Part shown: piece by piece, positions 29,964-37,846 of the stretch
Layout of the letters: each line of letters begins with the position of its first letter
How positions within the stretch are numbered: the first letter of the stretch is position 1
Source: Streptomyces sp. MZ04
GTDB taxonomy: Bacteria; Actinomycetota; Actinomycetes; Streptomycetales; Streptomycetaceae
Assembly (NCBI RefSeq): GCF_004684775.1
Contig: NZ_SRIC01000047.1
Span: forward strand, 1 to 37,846
DNA: 37,846 nt
Direction: 5' to 3'
Position numbers and translations under genes: made by a program
The notes under the pieces: generated by a model
Told to the model about the DNA's origin: nothing
Database searches by the model: none
Seen by the model: the letters and a program-made list of their open reading frames with translations, nothing else

Positions 29964-30548
29964 GTGCGCGACTCTGAACGGGTGATTGGAGAACCCCCCA
30001 CCCACGAACGACGCACCGTGAAGGTGTCGAAATACCTGTCGAGACACCTGCGCCATCAGCCCGAGCGGATCGGTCTCACGCTCGACGAGAGCGGCTGGGT
30101 GGAGATCGACGCCCTCATCACCGCGGCCGCCCGGCACGGTTTCCGCTTCACCCGCGCCGAGCTCGACCACGTGGTGGCCACGAACGACAAACAGCGCTTC
30201 GCCGTCGAGAACGGCCGGATCCGCGCCAGCCAGGGCCACTCCATCGACGTGGACCTGAAGCTGGCGCCCGCGACCCCGCCCGCGTATCTCTTCCACGGCA
30301 CAGTGGCCCGCAATGTCGCCGCGATCCGCGCCGAGGGCCTGCGGCCCATGAACCGCCATGCCGTGCATCTCTCGCCCGACCGCGAGACCGCCACCCGGGT
30401 CGGCGCCCGCCGCGGCCGCCCCGTCGTGCTCTCCGTGGACGCGGGGGCGATGCACCGCGACGGGCACCGCTTCCAGGTCAGCGCCAACGGCGTCTGGCTC
30501 ACCGCCGCCGTGCCACCCGGATATCTCCGTTTCCCCGACCGGCACTGA
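29964..30548 (+). CDS. kptA: RNA 2'-phosphotransferase (Tpt1/KptA)
   Basis: 194 residues from GTG 29964, which has GGGGAGA 7 bases upstream. The frame extends to TTG 29883 through the DnaA boxes but without a ribosome site. KptA motifs: VSKYLSRHLRHQPE (Arg30-His31 of the catalytic tetrad), WVEIDALI, RIRASQGHS (Arg87), and YLFHGTVARNV, part of the ADP-ribosyltransferase-like fold. The enzyme transfers an internal RNA 2'-phosphate to NAD+. Bacteria lack the tRNA splicing pathway that creates this substrate in yeast, so the physiological role is unsettled. It lies upstream of an LLM oxidoreductase. Confidence 0.92.
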   Translation: MRDSERVIGEPPTHERRTVKVSKYLSRHLRHQPERIGLTLDESGWVEIDALITAAARHGFRFTRAELDHVVATNDKQRFAVENGRIRASQGHSIDVDLKLAPATPPAYLFHGTVARNVAAIRAEGLRPMNRHAVHLSPDRETATRVGARRGRPVVLSVDAGAMHRDGHRFQVSANGVWLTAAVPPGYLRFPDRH

Positions 30549-30591
30549 TCGGGTTCCTCGCCCGGCACTGACCGGGCATACGCTCTGATAC

Positions 30592-31515
30592 ATGAGTCTG
30601 CGTCTGAGCACAGTGATCCTGCCCGTCACCCGCTGGCACGAGGGCGGCAAGCAGCGCTGGCAGCGGGCCGAGGAGCTGGGCTTCCACACCGCGTACACGT
30701 ACGACCACCTCTCCTGGCGGACCTTCCGGGACGGGCCCTGGTTCGGCGCGGTGCCGACCCTGACCGCCGCCGCGGCCGCCACCGACCGGCTGCGCCTCGG
30801 CACGCTCGTCACCTCGCCGAACTTCCGGCATCCGGTGACCCTCGCCAAGGACCTGATCACCCTCGACGACGTGTCCGGCGGCCGGATCACCCTCGGCATC
30901 GGCGCGGGCGGCAACGGCTTCGACGCCACCTCGCTGCTCAAGACCGGCGAGGAGCCCTGGACCCCGCGGGAGCGGGCCGACCACTTCGGAGAGTTCGTTC
31001 CGCTGCTCGACCGCCTTCTTACAGAAGACGTCGTTTCGTACGACGGTGAGTACTACTCGGCGTCCGAGGTGCGGAACATCCCGGGCTGCGTGCAGCGCCC
31101 CCGGCTGCCCTTCGCGGTGGCCGCCACCGGGCCGCGCGGGCTGAAGCTGGCCGCGCGCCACGGCCAGGCATGGGTGACCACGGGCGACCCGAAGCTCTTC
31201 GAGAACGGCACCCCGGAACAGTCACTTCAAGCCATTCGCGGCCAGGCCGAGAAGCTCGGCGCGGCATGCGAGGCGATCGGCCGCGATGTCGCCGAGCTCG
31301 ACAAGATCCTTCTCACCGGTTTCACCCCGGACCGGCCCCTCGACTCCTTCGACGCGTTCATCGACTTCGCCGGCAACCACGCTGAGCTGGGCTTCAACGA
31401 GATCGTTCTGCACTGGCCGCTGCCGGGAACGGACTTCGCGGCGGACGAGAAGCTCTTCGAGCGGATCGCCACGGAGGCCCTGGTCCAGCTGGACGGCGGC
31501 GCAACAGGGGCGTAA
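30592..31515 (+). CDS. LLM-class flavin-dependent oxidoreductase
   Basis: 307 residues, luciferase-like (beta/alpha)8 barrel. Conserved features are VILPVTRW at the first strand, the GFHTAYTYDHL block, LGTLVTSPNFRHPVTLAKDLITLDDVSGGR and the following LGIGAGGNGFD, and the FMN/F420 phosphate region AATGPRGLKLAARHGQAW. It uses FMN or F420 with an unknown organic substrate. A -10-like TACGCT (30579-30584) ends 7 bases before ATG 30592 and no ribosome site is present, so the message is probably leaderless. A 6-bp hairpin (GCCCGG/CCGGGC, 30560-30577) precedes the -10. Confidence 0.88.
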   Translation: MSLRLSTVILPVTRWHEGGKQRWQRAEELGFHTAYTYDHLSWRTFRDGPWFGAVPTLTAAAAATDRLRLGTLVTSPNFRHPVTLAKDLITLDDVSGGRITLGIGAGGNGFDATSLLKTGEEPWTPRERADHFGEFVPLLDRLLTEDVVSYDGEYYSASEVRNIPGCVQRPRLPFAVAATGPRGLKLAARHGQAWVTTGDPKLFENGTPEQSLQAIRGQAEKLGAACEAIGRDVAELDKILLTGFTPDRPLDSFDAFIDFAGNHAELGFNEIVLHWPLPGTDFAADEKLFERIATEALVQLDGGATGA

Positions 31516-31576
31516 ACGCACTCAAATGTGCGCCCCAGCGCACGCCCGTGCACCCAGGTGCGGGACAATCGGTGGC

Positions 31577-32464
31577 GTGACCTCAGCTACCCCACGGCCC
31601 CAGACCACGGCCGACTCCGTCCCGCACCGGCCCATGGCCCGGCTGATCGCCACGGACCTGGACGGCACGCTGCTGCGCGACGACAAGTCCGTCTCGGACC
31701 GCACCGTGGCCGCGCTCGCCGCCGCCGAGGAGGCCGGGATCGAGGTCTTCTTCGTGACCGGCCGCCCGGCCCGCTGGATGGATGTCGTCAGCGACCACGT
31801 CCACGGCCACGGCCTCGCCATCTGCGGCAACGGCGCGGCCGTCGTCGATCTGCACGGCGGCGCGGGCAGCCATCGCTTCGTCAAGCTGCGGGAGCTGCGG
31901 CGCGAGGACGCGCTCGACGTCGTGCACGTCCTGCGCGACGCGGCCCCCGGCACGTCCTTCGCGGTCGAGCGCACCGGAGGGCTGCACCACGAACCGACGT
32001 ACCCGCCCCTGCACCTGGAGCCCGGGGAGAGCGTCGCGCCCGCCGAGAAGCTCCTGGCGGAGGACTCCGCCGCCGCGGACCAGCCCGTCCTGAAGGTCCT
32101 CGCCTACCACCCCGAGCTCGCGCCGGACGACTTCCTCACCGTGGCCCGCGCGGCCGTGGACGGCCGAGTCGAGATCACCCGGTCGAGCCCGAGCGCGCTC
32201 CTGGAGATCAGCGGCCCCGGCGTCTCCAAGGCCAGCACCCTGGAGCTGTGCTGCGCCGAGCGCGGCATCACGCCCGCTGAGGTCGTCGCCTTCGGGGACA
32301 TGCCGAACGACATCGAGATGCTCTCCTGGGCGGGCACCTCGTACGCGATGGGCAACGCGCACCCGGACGTGATCGCCGCCGCGTCGGGGCGCACGGTGGC
32401 CAACAACGAGGACGGCGTCGCGGTCGTCATCGAGGAGATCCTGCGGGACCGGCTGAGCGCCTGA
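31577..32464 (+). CDS. HAD-superfamily (Cof-type) phosphatase
   Basis: 295 residues from GTG 31577. Motif I ATDLDGTLL (Asp27, Asp29), motif II VTGR, motif III Lys in GVSKAST, motif IV FGDMPNDIEML, with a Cof-type cap in between. Likely a sugar-phosphate or cofactor phosphatase; substrate unknown. A -10-like GACAAT (31564-31569) ends 7 bases before the GTG and no ribosome site is seen, pointing to a leaderless message. Its motif IV resembles that of the HAD at 20193, but the two have different neighbours. Confidence 0.9.
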   Translation: MTSATPRPQTTADSVPHRPMARLIATDLDGTLLRDDKSVSDRTVAALAAAEEAGIEVFFVTGRPARWMDVVSDHVHGHGLAICGNGAAVVDLHGGAGSHRFVKLRELRREDALDVVHVLRDAAPGTSFAVERTGGLHHEPTYPPLHLEPGESVAPAEKLLAEDSAAADQPVLKVLAYHPELAPDDFLTVARAAVDGRVEITRSSPSALLEISGPGVSKASTLELCCAERGITPAEVVAFGDMPNDIEMLSWAGTSYAMGNAHPDVIAAASGRTVANNEDGVAVVIEEILRDRLSA

Positions 32465-32550
32465 CCGGCAGGCCGGCAGGCCGGCTGACCGCCTGACCGG
32501 CTGAGACGACCGACCGCCTGAGCACCTGACCGGCTGAGGCGCCCGACCGG
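32465..32550. repeat. Imperfect CTGACCGGC-type repeats between convergent genes
   Basis: The spacer between the HAD stop and the M23 peptidase stop is nearly filled with short units such as GGCAGGCC, CTGACCGGCTGAG and CCGACCGCCTGAG. Several can pair with each other (CCGGC with GCCGG), so the spacer may act as a bidirectional terminator. Confidence 0.6.
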
Positions 32551-32557
32551 CCTGGCG

Positions 32558-33595
32558 TCAGAGCGGTACTCCCCGCTCGGCCAGCCACTTCGCCGGATCG
32601 ACCCCTGACCCCAGATACGGCGTGAGCCGCACCTCGAAGTGAAGGTGCGGCCCCGTCGAATTGCCGGTCGTGCCCGCCTGCCCGACCCACTGCCCCGGAG
32701 CCACCCGGTCCCCCTGGTCGACGGTGACGGCGGCCAGATGCGCGTACTGCGTGTAGTAGCCGCCCTCGTGCGCCACCACGACCTCGATGCCGAAGGCGCC
32801 GCCGCACGACACGCTCTCCACCCGGCCCGCGCCGACCGACCGCACGGGCGCCCCGATGCCGACCGCGAAGTCCTGCCCCGTGTGCCGGCTCGCCCAGCGC
32901 GCGCCCGCGCTGGCGAAGCCCGCCGAGAGTTCGTACGTCTCCACGGGCGGCACCCACGCGCGCGTGTCGGTCGTTTCCGGCTGGTCCAGGCGTACGGCGC
33001 CACGGCACTGCCCGGCCGCCACGGACCGGTCGGCCTCGCCCTGCAACGTCCACTGCGCCGACGCCAGCTTGCTCTCGATGCCGCGCTTCAGCTTGGCCAG
33101 TTGTGCGTTGCGCCGGTCGAGCGTGCGCTTGGCCTGGTCCGCCGTCTGCTTGGCGTCGGCGAGTCTGGCGGCGGCCCGCTGGGTCTTGGTGACGGCGTTG
33201 GTGACGGCGAGATCCGCCTGCCACAGCGCCCGCTGACCTCGCATCAGCTCCTCGGGGCTGTCGGCGAGCAGCAGTTGGGCGGTCTGGGGGAGTCCGCCAC
33301 CGGTGCGGTACTGGGCGCTGGCCATCCGGCCGAGGTCGCCGTGCAGCACCTCGACCGCGTGCTGCTCCTTCGTGAGGAGTCGGTCCAGTTTCCGGACCTC
33401 GGCCCGCTGTACCTCTGCGGCACGCTGTCCCGCTTCGTAGTGCACGGTCGCCGCGGACGCCTCTTCGTAGAGCCGCGCCACCTCGGCGCTGGTGCCCGGC
33501 CCTTCGGAGGCACCGGCCGGCGTGGGGGCGAGGAGCGCGCACAGCAGTACCGACACGGTGACGAGAGGGTGGGTACCGCGGTGGCTCAGGCGCAT
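32558..33595 (-). CDS. Secreted M23-family (LytM-type) metallopeptidase with coiled coil
   Basis: 345 residues. A Sec signal peptide (LVTVSVLLCALLAPTPAGAS) is followed by a coiled coil at about 35-190 (Ala/Glu/Gln/Arg heptads). The C-terminal M23 domain has zinc ligands His238 and Asp242 (RHTGQDFAVG) and His319 in GPHLHFEV (317-321), with His286 in QYAHL as the accessory His. The layout resembles NlpD/EnvC-type regulators or endopeptidases of cell-wall peptide bridges, but here the metal ligands are complete, so hydrolysis is expected. It acts outside the membrane on peptidoglycan. Transcribed away from the histidine kinase region across a 192-base gap. Confidence 0.92.
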   Translation of the reverse strand: MRLSHRGTHPLVTVSVLLCALLAPTPAGASEGPGTSAEVARLYEEASAATVHYEAGQRAAEVQRAEVRKLDRLLTKEQHAVEVLHGDLGRMASAQYRTGGGLPQTAQLLLADSPEELMRGQRALWQADLAVTNAVTKTQRAAARLADAKQTADQAKRTLDRRNAQLAKLKRGIESKLASAQWTLQGEADRSVAAGQCRGAVRLDQPETTDTRAWVPPVETYELSAGFASAGARWASRHTGQDFAVGIGAPVRSVGAGRVESVSCGGAFGIEVVVAHEGGYYTQYAHLAAVTVDQGDRVAPGQWVGQAGTTGNSTGPHLHFEVRLTPYLGSGVDPAKWLAERGVPL

Positions 33596-33648
33596 GACAC
33601 GGATCGTTGCCCCGCCGCCCTCACCCGGTCCTGCTCAACTCGTACACC

Positions 33649-33667
33649 CGGGGCACCCGGTGCCCCG
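33649..33667 (-). terminator. Hairpin downstream of the histidine kinase gene
   Basis: CGGGGCA (33649-33655) pairs with TGCCCCG (33661-33667) around a 5-base loop, about 120 bases beyond the kinase stop and 50 bases upstream of the M23 peptidase start. It could end the cydDC-kinase transcript. Confidence 0.45.
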
Positions 33668-33787
33668 AACAGCCCACTGCCGTACGGCCGAACAGGGCTC
33701 TACGGAGAGGCCGGGTTCGGTAACGACCCACCTGTAGAGGCCGATTCAGTCCCCGTAGATCCCCCTGGTTCCCCCGCAGCGGCCGAT

Positions 33788-35524
33788 TCAGTACGGCGCC
33801 TGCCACACCACCGTCGTACCGCCGCCGTCCTCACCGATGCCCGGCCCGTACCAACTGTCGCCGCCCAGCGACTCCGCACGCCTCTTGAGGTTCTTCAGGC
33901 CGCTGCGCCGGCCGCCCCGCGCGATGCCGACCCCGTCGTCCGAGACCGTCAGACGTACCCCCTGCTGCCCATCGGGGAGGATCGCCGTCGCGTCGACGAC
34001 GACGTCGATGCGGTCGGCCCGCGCATGCCGGAACGCGTTGGAAAGCGCCTCCCGGAGCGCGGCGATGAGGTTCTTGCCCGCGAGCTCGCCGACGACCGTG
34101 TCGACGGGCCCCGCGAAGTGGTGCGACGGCTTGAAGCCGAGCGGCACGGCAGCCATGTTGATCTCGCGCAGGACGCGGGTGCGCAGCCCCGAAGGGGCCT
34201 CCGCGGGCCCCTGCTGCAAGGCGAAGATCGCCGTACGGATCTCCTGGATCGTCACGTCGAGCTCGTCTACGGCCTTGCCCACGCCCGTCCGCACCTCGGG
34301 CACGACGGACCTGCGCTGGGCGCTCTCCAGCATCATCCCGGTGGCGAACAGGCGCTGGATGACCAGGTCGTGCAGGTCCCGTGCGATGCGGTCCCGGTCC
34401 TCGTACACGGCGAGCCGTTCACGGTCGCGCTGCGCCTCGGCCATCATCAGCGCGAGCGCGGCCTGCGAGGCGAACTGGGTGGCCAGCGTCCGCTCGGTCT
34501 CGCTGAACGGCCGTGCGCCACGCGCGCGTGGCGTCACGAGCGTCCCCATGACGCGGCCGTCGCTCTGCAGCGGCAGCATCATCACGGGGCCGTAGCCGCG
34601 GGCGAGGTCGGTCATGATGCGCGGATCCGTGGCCGCGTCGTCGATGAACACGGACTCCCCGGCGAGCAGTTCGGTGATGATCCGGCTCTCCGCGGGGATG
34701 ACCACGCCGAGCGCCCCGATGGGCTCCTCCGAGGAGACGGCGACGATCTCCATGCCGCCCTCGTCCTCGGGCAGGAGCACGATCCCGGCGGCCGAGTCGG
34801 CGAGATGCCGGGCCTGTTCGGCGACTACGGAGAGGGCCTCTTCGGCATCGCTGCCCGAGAGCAGCGCCGTGGTGACGGCCACGGAGCCGTCGATCCAGCG
34901 CTCGCGCTGCATGGCGGCTTCGTAGAGGCGGGCGTTGCCGATGGCGATGCCCGCCTCCGTGGCGAGCACGCGGACCATGTGCACGTCGTACTCGTTGAAC
35001 TCGGCGCCGTCCCGCTTCTCGGTGAGATAGAGGTTGCCGAAGATCTCGCCCTGGACGCGGATGGGGACGCCGAGGAAGGTGCGCATCGGCGGATGGTCCG
35101 CCGGGAAGCCGCAGGAGCGCGGGTCGGTGGAGAGGTCCGCGAGGCGGAGGGTCTCGGGCTGGTGGATGAGGGCGCCGAGCAGCCCCTTGTGTCCGTCGGG
35201 AAGGTGCCCGATCCGTTCGGCCGTCTCCTCGTCGATGCCGGTGTAGACGAAGTCCGAGAGCCCCTTGCCGTCCTCGGAGACGACGCCGATGGCCGCGTAG
35301 CGGGCGTCAGCGAGCTCGGCGGCCGTCTCGCAGATGCGGTCCAGCGTGGTGTGCAGTTCGAGCCCGGCGCCGACGGACCGCATCGCCTCGAGCAGCTGCG
35401 GCACCCGCGCGGTCAGCTCGGGGGAGAGCCCCTGGAGGCTGCGGGTCGCCCGCTTCGCCGCCTCGATCGGGTCCGGAGTGCCGTCGGGACGCGGTGAGGC
35501 GGCGGAGGCCGATGGGGCTGACAT
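33788..35524 (-). CDS. DevS/DosT-type GAF-GAF histidine kinase
   Basis: 578 residues from ATG 35524. GAF-1 (about 55-200) is very like mycobacterial DevS/DosT (FVYTGIDEETAERIGHLPDG, HPPMRTFLGVPIRV). His144 in that last block aligns with the DevS heme-ligand His. GAF-2 spans about 215-370. HisKA_3 follows with phospho-acceptor His385 (RDRIARDLHDLVIQRLF), and a C-terminal HATPase (NAFRHARA, SDDGVGI, GLKNLKRRAE). Expected role: heme-based oxygen/NO/CO or redox sensing and phosphorylation of a NarL-type regulator; none is encoded here. A -10-like TACTCT (minus, 35536-35531) ends 6 bases before ATG 35524, so the gene may also be leaderless. It lies just downstream of cydDC. Confidence 0.9.
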   Translation of the reverse strand: MSAPSASAASPRPDGTPDPIEAAKRATRSLQGLSPELTARVPQLLEAMRSVGAGLELHTTLDRICETAAELADARYAAIGVVSEDGKGLSDFVYTGIDEETAERIGHLPDGHKGLLGALIHQPETLRLADLSTDPRSCGFPADHPPMRTFLGVPIRVQGEIFGNLYLTEKRDGAEFNEYDVHMVRVLATEAGIAIGNARLYEAAMQRERWIDGSVAVTTALLSGSDAEEALSVVAEQARHLADSAAGIVLLPEDEGGMEIVAVSSEEPIGALGVVIPAESRIITELLAGESVFIDDAATDPRIMTDLARGYGPVMMLPLQSDGRVMGTLVTPRARGARPFSETERTLATQFASQAALALMMAEAQRDRERLAVYEDRDRIARDLHDLVIQRLFATGMMLESAQRRSVVPEVRTGVGKAVDELDVTIQEIRTAIFALQQGPAEAPSGLRTRVLREINMAAVPLGFKPSHHFAGPVDTVVGELAGKNLIAALREALSNAFRHARADRIDVVVDATAILPDGQQGVRLTVSDDGVGIARGGRRSGLKNLKRRAESLGGDSWYGPGIGEDGGGTTVVWQAPY

Positions 35525-35596
35525 GCTTTGAGAGTAGTTAGTCCCATTTGGCGAGGAAAGTCGGGGCTGGCCTCCCTGCCCGGTCGGCACCGGAGC

Positions 35597-35668
35597 CAGT
35601 CCCTACCCGGCCGTCAGCCCCTACCCGGCCGTCAGTCCCTACCCGGCCGTCAGTCCCTACCCGGCCGT
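35597..35668. repeat. Four tandem 18-bp repeats covering the cydDC stop codon
   Basis: Units at 35597-35614, 35615-35632, 35633-35650 and 35651-35668, each CAGTCCCTACCCGGCCGT with one substitution in the second copy. Read on the minus strand, the first-read unit encodes the last codons of CydDC (Thr-Ala-Gly-stop); the other three repeat this, including the in-frame TAG, in the untranslated tail. Confidence 0.93.
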
Positions 35669-37806
35669 CAGCAGCAGGTCCGCCGCGCTCTCCCGCTCCC
35701 GCATGCGCGCCAGCGGCCCGTCCACCGCCACGAGCTCCGCGTACGCGCCACGCTGCACGACCCGCCCCGCGTCGAGGACGATCACCTCGTCCACCGCGTC
35801 GAGCCCGGCGAGGCGGTGCGTGATGAGCAGCGTCGTACGTCCCTCGGTGGCGGCCAGGAGGTCATCGGTGAGGGCGTCGGCGGTCGGCAGGTCGAGGTGC
35901 TCGGCCGGCTCGTCGAGGACGAGGACGGGGAAGTCGGCGAGCAGCGCGCGGGCCAGGGCGATGCGCTGGCGCTGGCCTCCGGAGAGGCGCGCCCCGTGCT
36001 CGCCGACCAGGGTGTCGAGGCCATCGGGCAGCGAGTCGGTCCAGTCCGTGAGCCTGGCCCGCGTCAGCGCGTCGCGCAGCTGGGCGTCGCTCGCGTCCTT
36101 CCGCGCGATGAGCAGGTTCTCGCGTACGGAGCTGTCGAAGATGTGCGCGTCCTGGGCGCAGAGCCCGACCAGCTCCCGCACGGTGTCACCGTCCAGGGCG
36201 GCCGCTTCCGTGCCGCCCAGGGTGTACGTCCCCCCGGTCGTCCCCAGGAAGCGCAGCAGGACCTGGGCGAGCGTGGTCTTGCCGGAGCCGGACGGGCCGA
36301 CCACGGCGATCCGCCGGCCCTGCTCGAGCGTCAGGCCGACACCCGCGATGGCGTCCCGGTGCTGCCCCTCGTAGCGGGCGTGGAGTCCTTCGAGGCGGAG
36401 CGGGAAGGGCGACTGCGGGCGTTGTGTGGGCTCGGCGGGCTCGGGTACGGGTGCGGGTGCGTCGAGGACCTCGTAGACGCGCTCGGCGCTCTTCCTGACG
36501 CGCTGGCGGTACTGCACGGCGAGCGGCATCCCGATGACCGCCTCGAAAGCGGCGAGCGGCATGAGGACGACGACGGCGAGCGCGACCCCGTCGAGTCGGC
36601 CGTCGTGCACCGCCTGCACCCCGACGAGAGCGGCCGCGGCCACGGTGAGCCCGGACGCGAGCGCGCCGAGTCCGTCGCCGAGGGCGGTGGCCGTGGCGGT
36701 CCGGGACGCGATCCGGGTCAGCTCGGCGTCGGCTTCCCTCGCCGCCGCGGTACGCCGGGGCAGCGCGCCCGCGACGGTCAACTCGGCGGTGCCGGTGAGC
36801 AGATCCGCCACCCGCGTGGCGAGCACCCCGCGCGCGGGAGCGAGCTTCCGCTCGGCGCGACGGGCGACCGCTCCGGAGAGCATCGGTACGCCCACACCGG
36901 CGAGCAGCAGGCCGACGGCGAGGACGGCGCCCGCCTCCGGCAGCAGCCAGGCGGTGAAGCCGACGGCTCCGGCGCCCACGACCGCGGCGGCGGACGCGGG
37001 GAGCAGCCAGCGCAGCCAGTAGTCCTGCAGGGCGTCGACGTCCGCGACGAGACGGGACAGGAGGTCGCCGCGGTGGCGCTTCCCGAGCCCGGCAGGGGCG
37101 AGGCGCTCCAGGCGCCGGTAGACGGCGACGCGGGTGTCGGCCAGCATCCGCAGGACGGCGTCGTGCGAGACGAGGCGCTCGGCGTAGCGGAAGACGGCGC
37201 GCCCCATGCCGAAGGCGCGGGTCGCCGTCACGGCGATCATCAGGTACATCACCGGGGGCTGCTCCGAAGCCCGGCTGATCAGCCACCCGGAGGTGCCCAT
37301 CAGCCCTACGGAGCTGCCGATCGCGAGGGCGCCCAGGAGCAGGGCGAGCGCGAGCTTGCCCTGCCGCTGCTGCGCCATCCCCCGCAGCCGGGCCAGGACC
37401 CCGCCCTTGGGATGCGAGCCGCCCCAGTCCCTCGCCTGGTCACCCGTCACCACCGGGTCGCCAAAAGCGCCATCGGCAGGCCCTTGCCCGTCAGCCGCCC
37501 CGCCCATCTGCACGGGCACCCGGTCGGCCGCGAACTCCGCCCTGGAAGGGCAGGCCCGCAGCCGTACGACCCGATCGGCGACGGCGAGCAACGCCGGCCG
37601 ATGCACCACCAGCAGCACGGTCCGCCCGACAGCAAGCCGCCGAACCGCCTCGACAACCCCTTCCTCGGTCTCCCCGTCCAGAGCCGCGGTCGGCTCGTCG
37701 AGGAGCACCACAGGCCGGTCGGCCAGGAAAGCCCGCGCCAGCGCAAGCCGCTGCCGCTGCCCCGCGGAAAGCCCCGCCCCGTCCTCGGGGAGGACGGTCT
37801 CCACCC
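35657..37806 (-). CDS. cydDC: Fused CydDC-type ABC exporter (N-terminal part missing at contig end)
   Basis: 716 codons visible, open at the right edge. The first ~60 residues are the end of a CydD-like ABC ATPase (GLSAGQRQRLALARAF signature, VVLLDEPTAALD Walker B, VVHRPALL switch). A linker of about 80 residues follows, then a CydC-like membrane domain with six helices (about 140-440) and a complete ATPase (VAVVGPSGSGKTT Walker A, LSGGQRQRIALARAL, VLVLDEPAEHLD). CydDC exports cysteine/glutathione and is needed to assemble cytochrome bd oxidase; Streptomyces encodes it as one fused chain of about 1,150 residues. cydA and cydB are expected beyond the edge. Confidence 0.92.
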
Positions 37807-37846
37807 CTGTCTCTTATACACCTCTCCGAGCCCACGAGACGCTCCT
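37807..37846 (+). other. Illumina Nextera transposase adapter (assembly artefact)
   Basis: The last 40 bases read CTGTCTCTTATACACCTCT, then CCGAGCCCACGAGAC and six further bases. This is the Nextera read-2 adapter with one mismatch (CCTCT for CATCT), followed by the likely start of an index. Its translations give the tell-tale MYKRQ and CIRDR peptides. It is not genomic sequence; the true contig end is 37806. Confidence 0.97.

Noticed and set aside
32639..35497. Very long plus-strand open frame (952 codons) opposite the M23 peptidase and kinase genes
   Set aside because: It runs antisense through two well-supported genes and across their intergenic gap, and its composition (Arg/Gly/Asp/Val-rich, no motifs) is that of a GC-skewed shadow frame.
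37447..37821. Gene beginning MYKRQ at the right end
   Set aside because: The N-terminus is translated Nextera adapter, and the rest is out of frame with the real CydDC coding sequence.

Overview
The window is a high-GC actinobacterial chromosome fragment, almost certainly Streptomyces. The evidence is GC-rich third positions, frequent GTG starts, DnaA boxes of the Streptomyces type (TTGTCCACA), a Tat-exported DyP peroxidase in a Sco/PCuAC copper operon, a fused CydDC exporter, and the order pheA-serS-HAD-tRNA-Ser. From memory this order matches the conserved core arm near oriC; I could not check that. The last 40 bases (37807-37846) are Illumina Nextera adapter, so the right edge is a contig end and the final gene is cut there.

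Layout. 1-6459: N-terminus of a Pro-rich secreted-protease-type protein (-), glycerophosphodiester phosphodiesterase, an RsbW-like ATPase, a SEC-C/DUF5926 protein, an intergenic region with a Crp-type site and two long hairpins, a secreted four-cysteine protein and a degenerate primase-polymerase-like protein (both -), a structured gap with a 14-codon upstream ORF, and a GAF-PP2C protein lacking a metal-binding Asp. 6582-10627: Xaa-Pro aminopeptidase, a divergent AhpD-like/MocR pair (the MocR gene carries an in-frame palindromic repeat), and a second RsbW-like ATPase. 10885-17266: copper-handling cluster (membrane protein, YcnI, Sco, PCuAC, CopC-CopD, DyP peroxidase). 17434-21198: pheA, a DnaA-box cluster, serS, a HAD phosphatase and tRNA-Ser(GCT). 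21440-25002: a minus-strand operon of two ABC ATPase/permease pairs. 25257-29830: an operon of M24 peptidase-like protein, alpha/beta-hydrolase-SDR fusion, PF10118-like di-metal protein and MerR regulator. 29844-32464: a second DnaA-box cluster, kptA, an LLM oxidoreductase and another HAD phosphatase. 32558-37806 (-): M23 peptidase, a DevS/DosT-like GAF-GAF histidine kinase, and the 3' part of cydDC.

How the genes fit together. The copper cluster forms a recognised extracytoplasmic relay. YcnI, Sco, PCuAC and CopC-D bind or import copper outside the membrane, and the DyP peroxidase acts with this relay in S. lividans. The histidine kinase directly downstream of cydDC keeps the His that aligns with the DevS heme ligand, which points to oxygen or redox sensing. 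PP2C and RsbW-like proteins suggest partner switching, but no sigma factor or STAS antagonist is encoded here.

Most noteworthy: two DnaA-box clusters about 11 kb apart; the Crp-site/double-hairpin region at 2972-3110; the M24/hydrolase-SDR/di-metal/MerR operon behind large palindromes; a palindromic repeat absorbed into a MocR gene; tandem repeats that duplicate gene ends; and a set of apparently leaderless genes.
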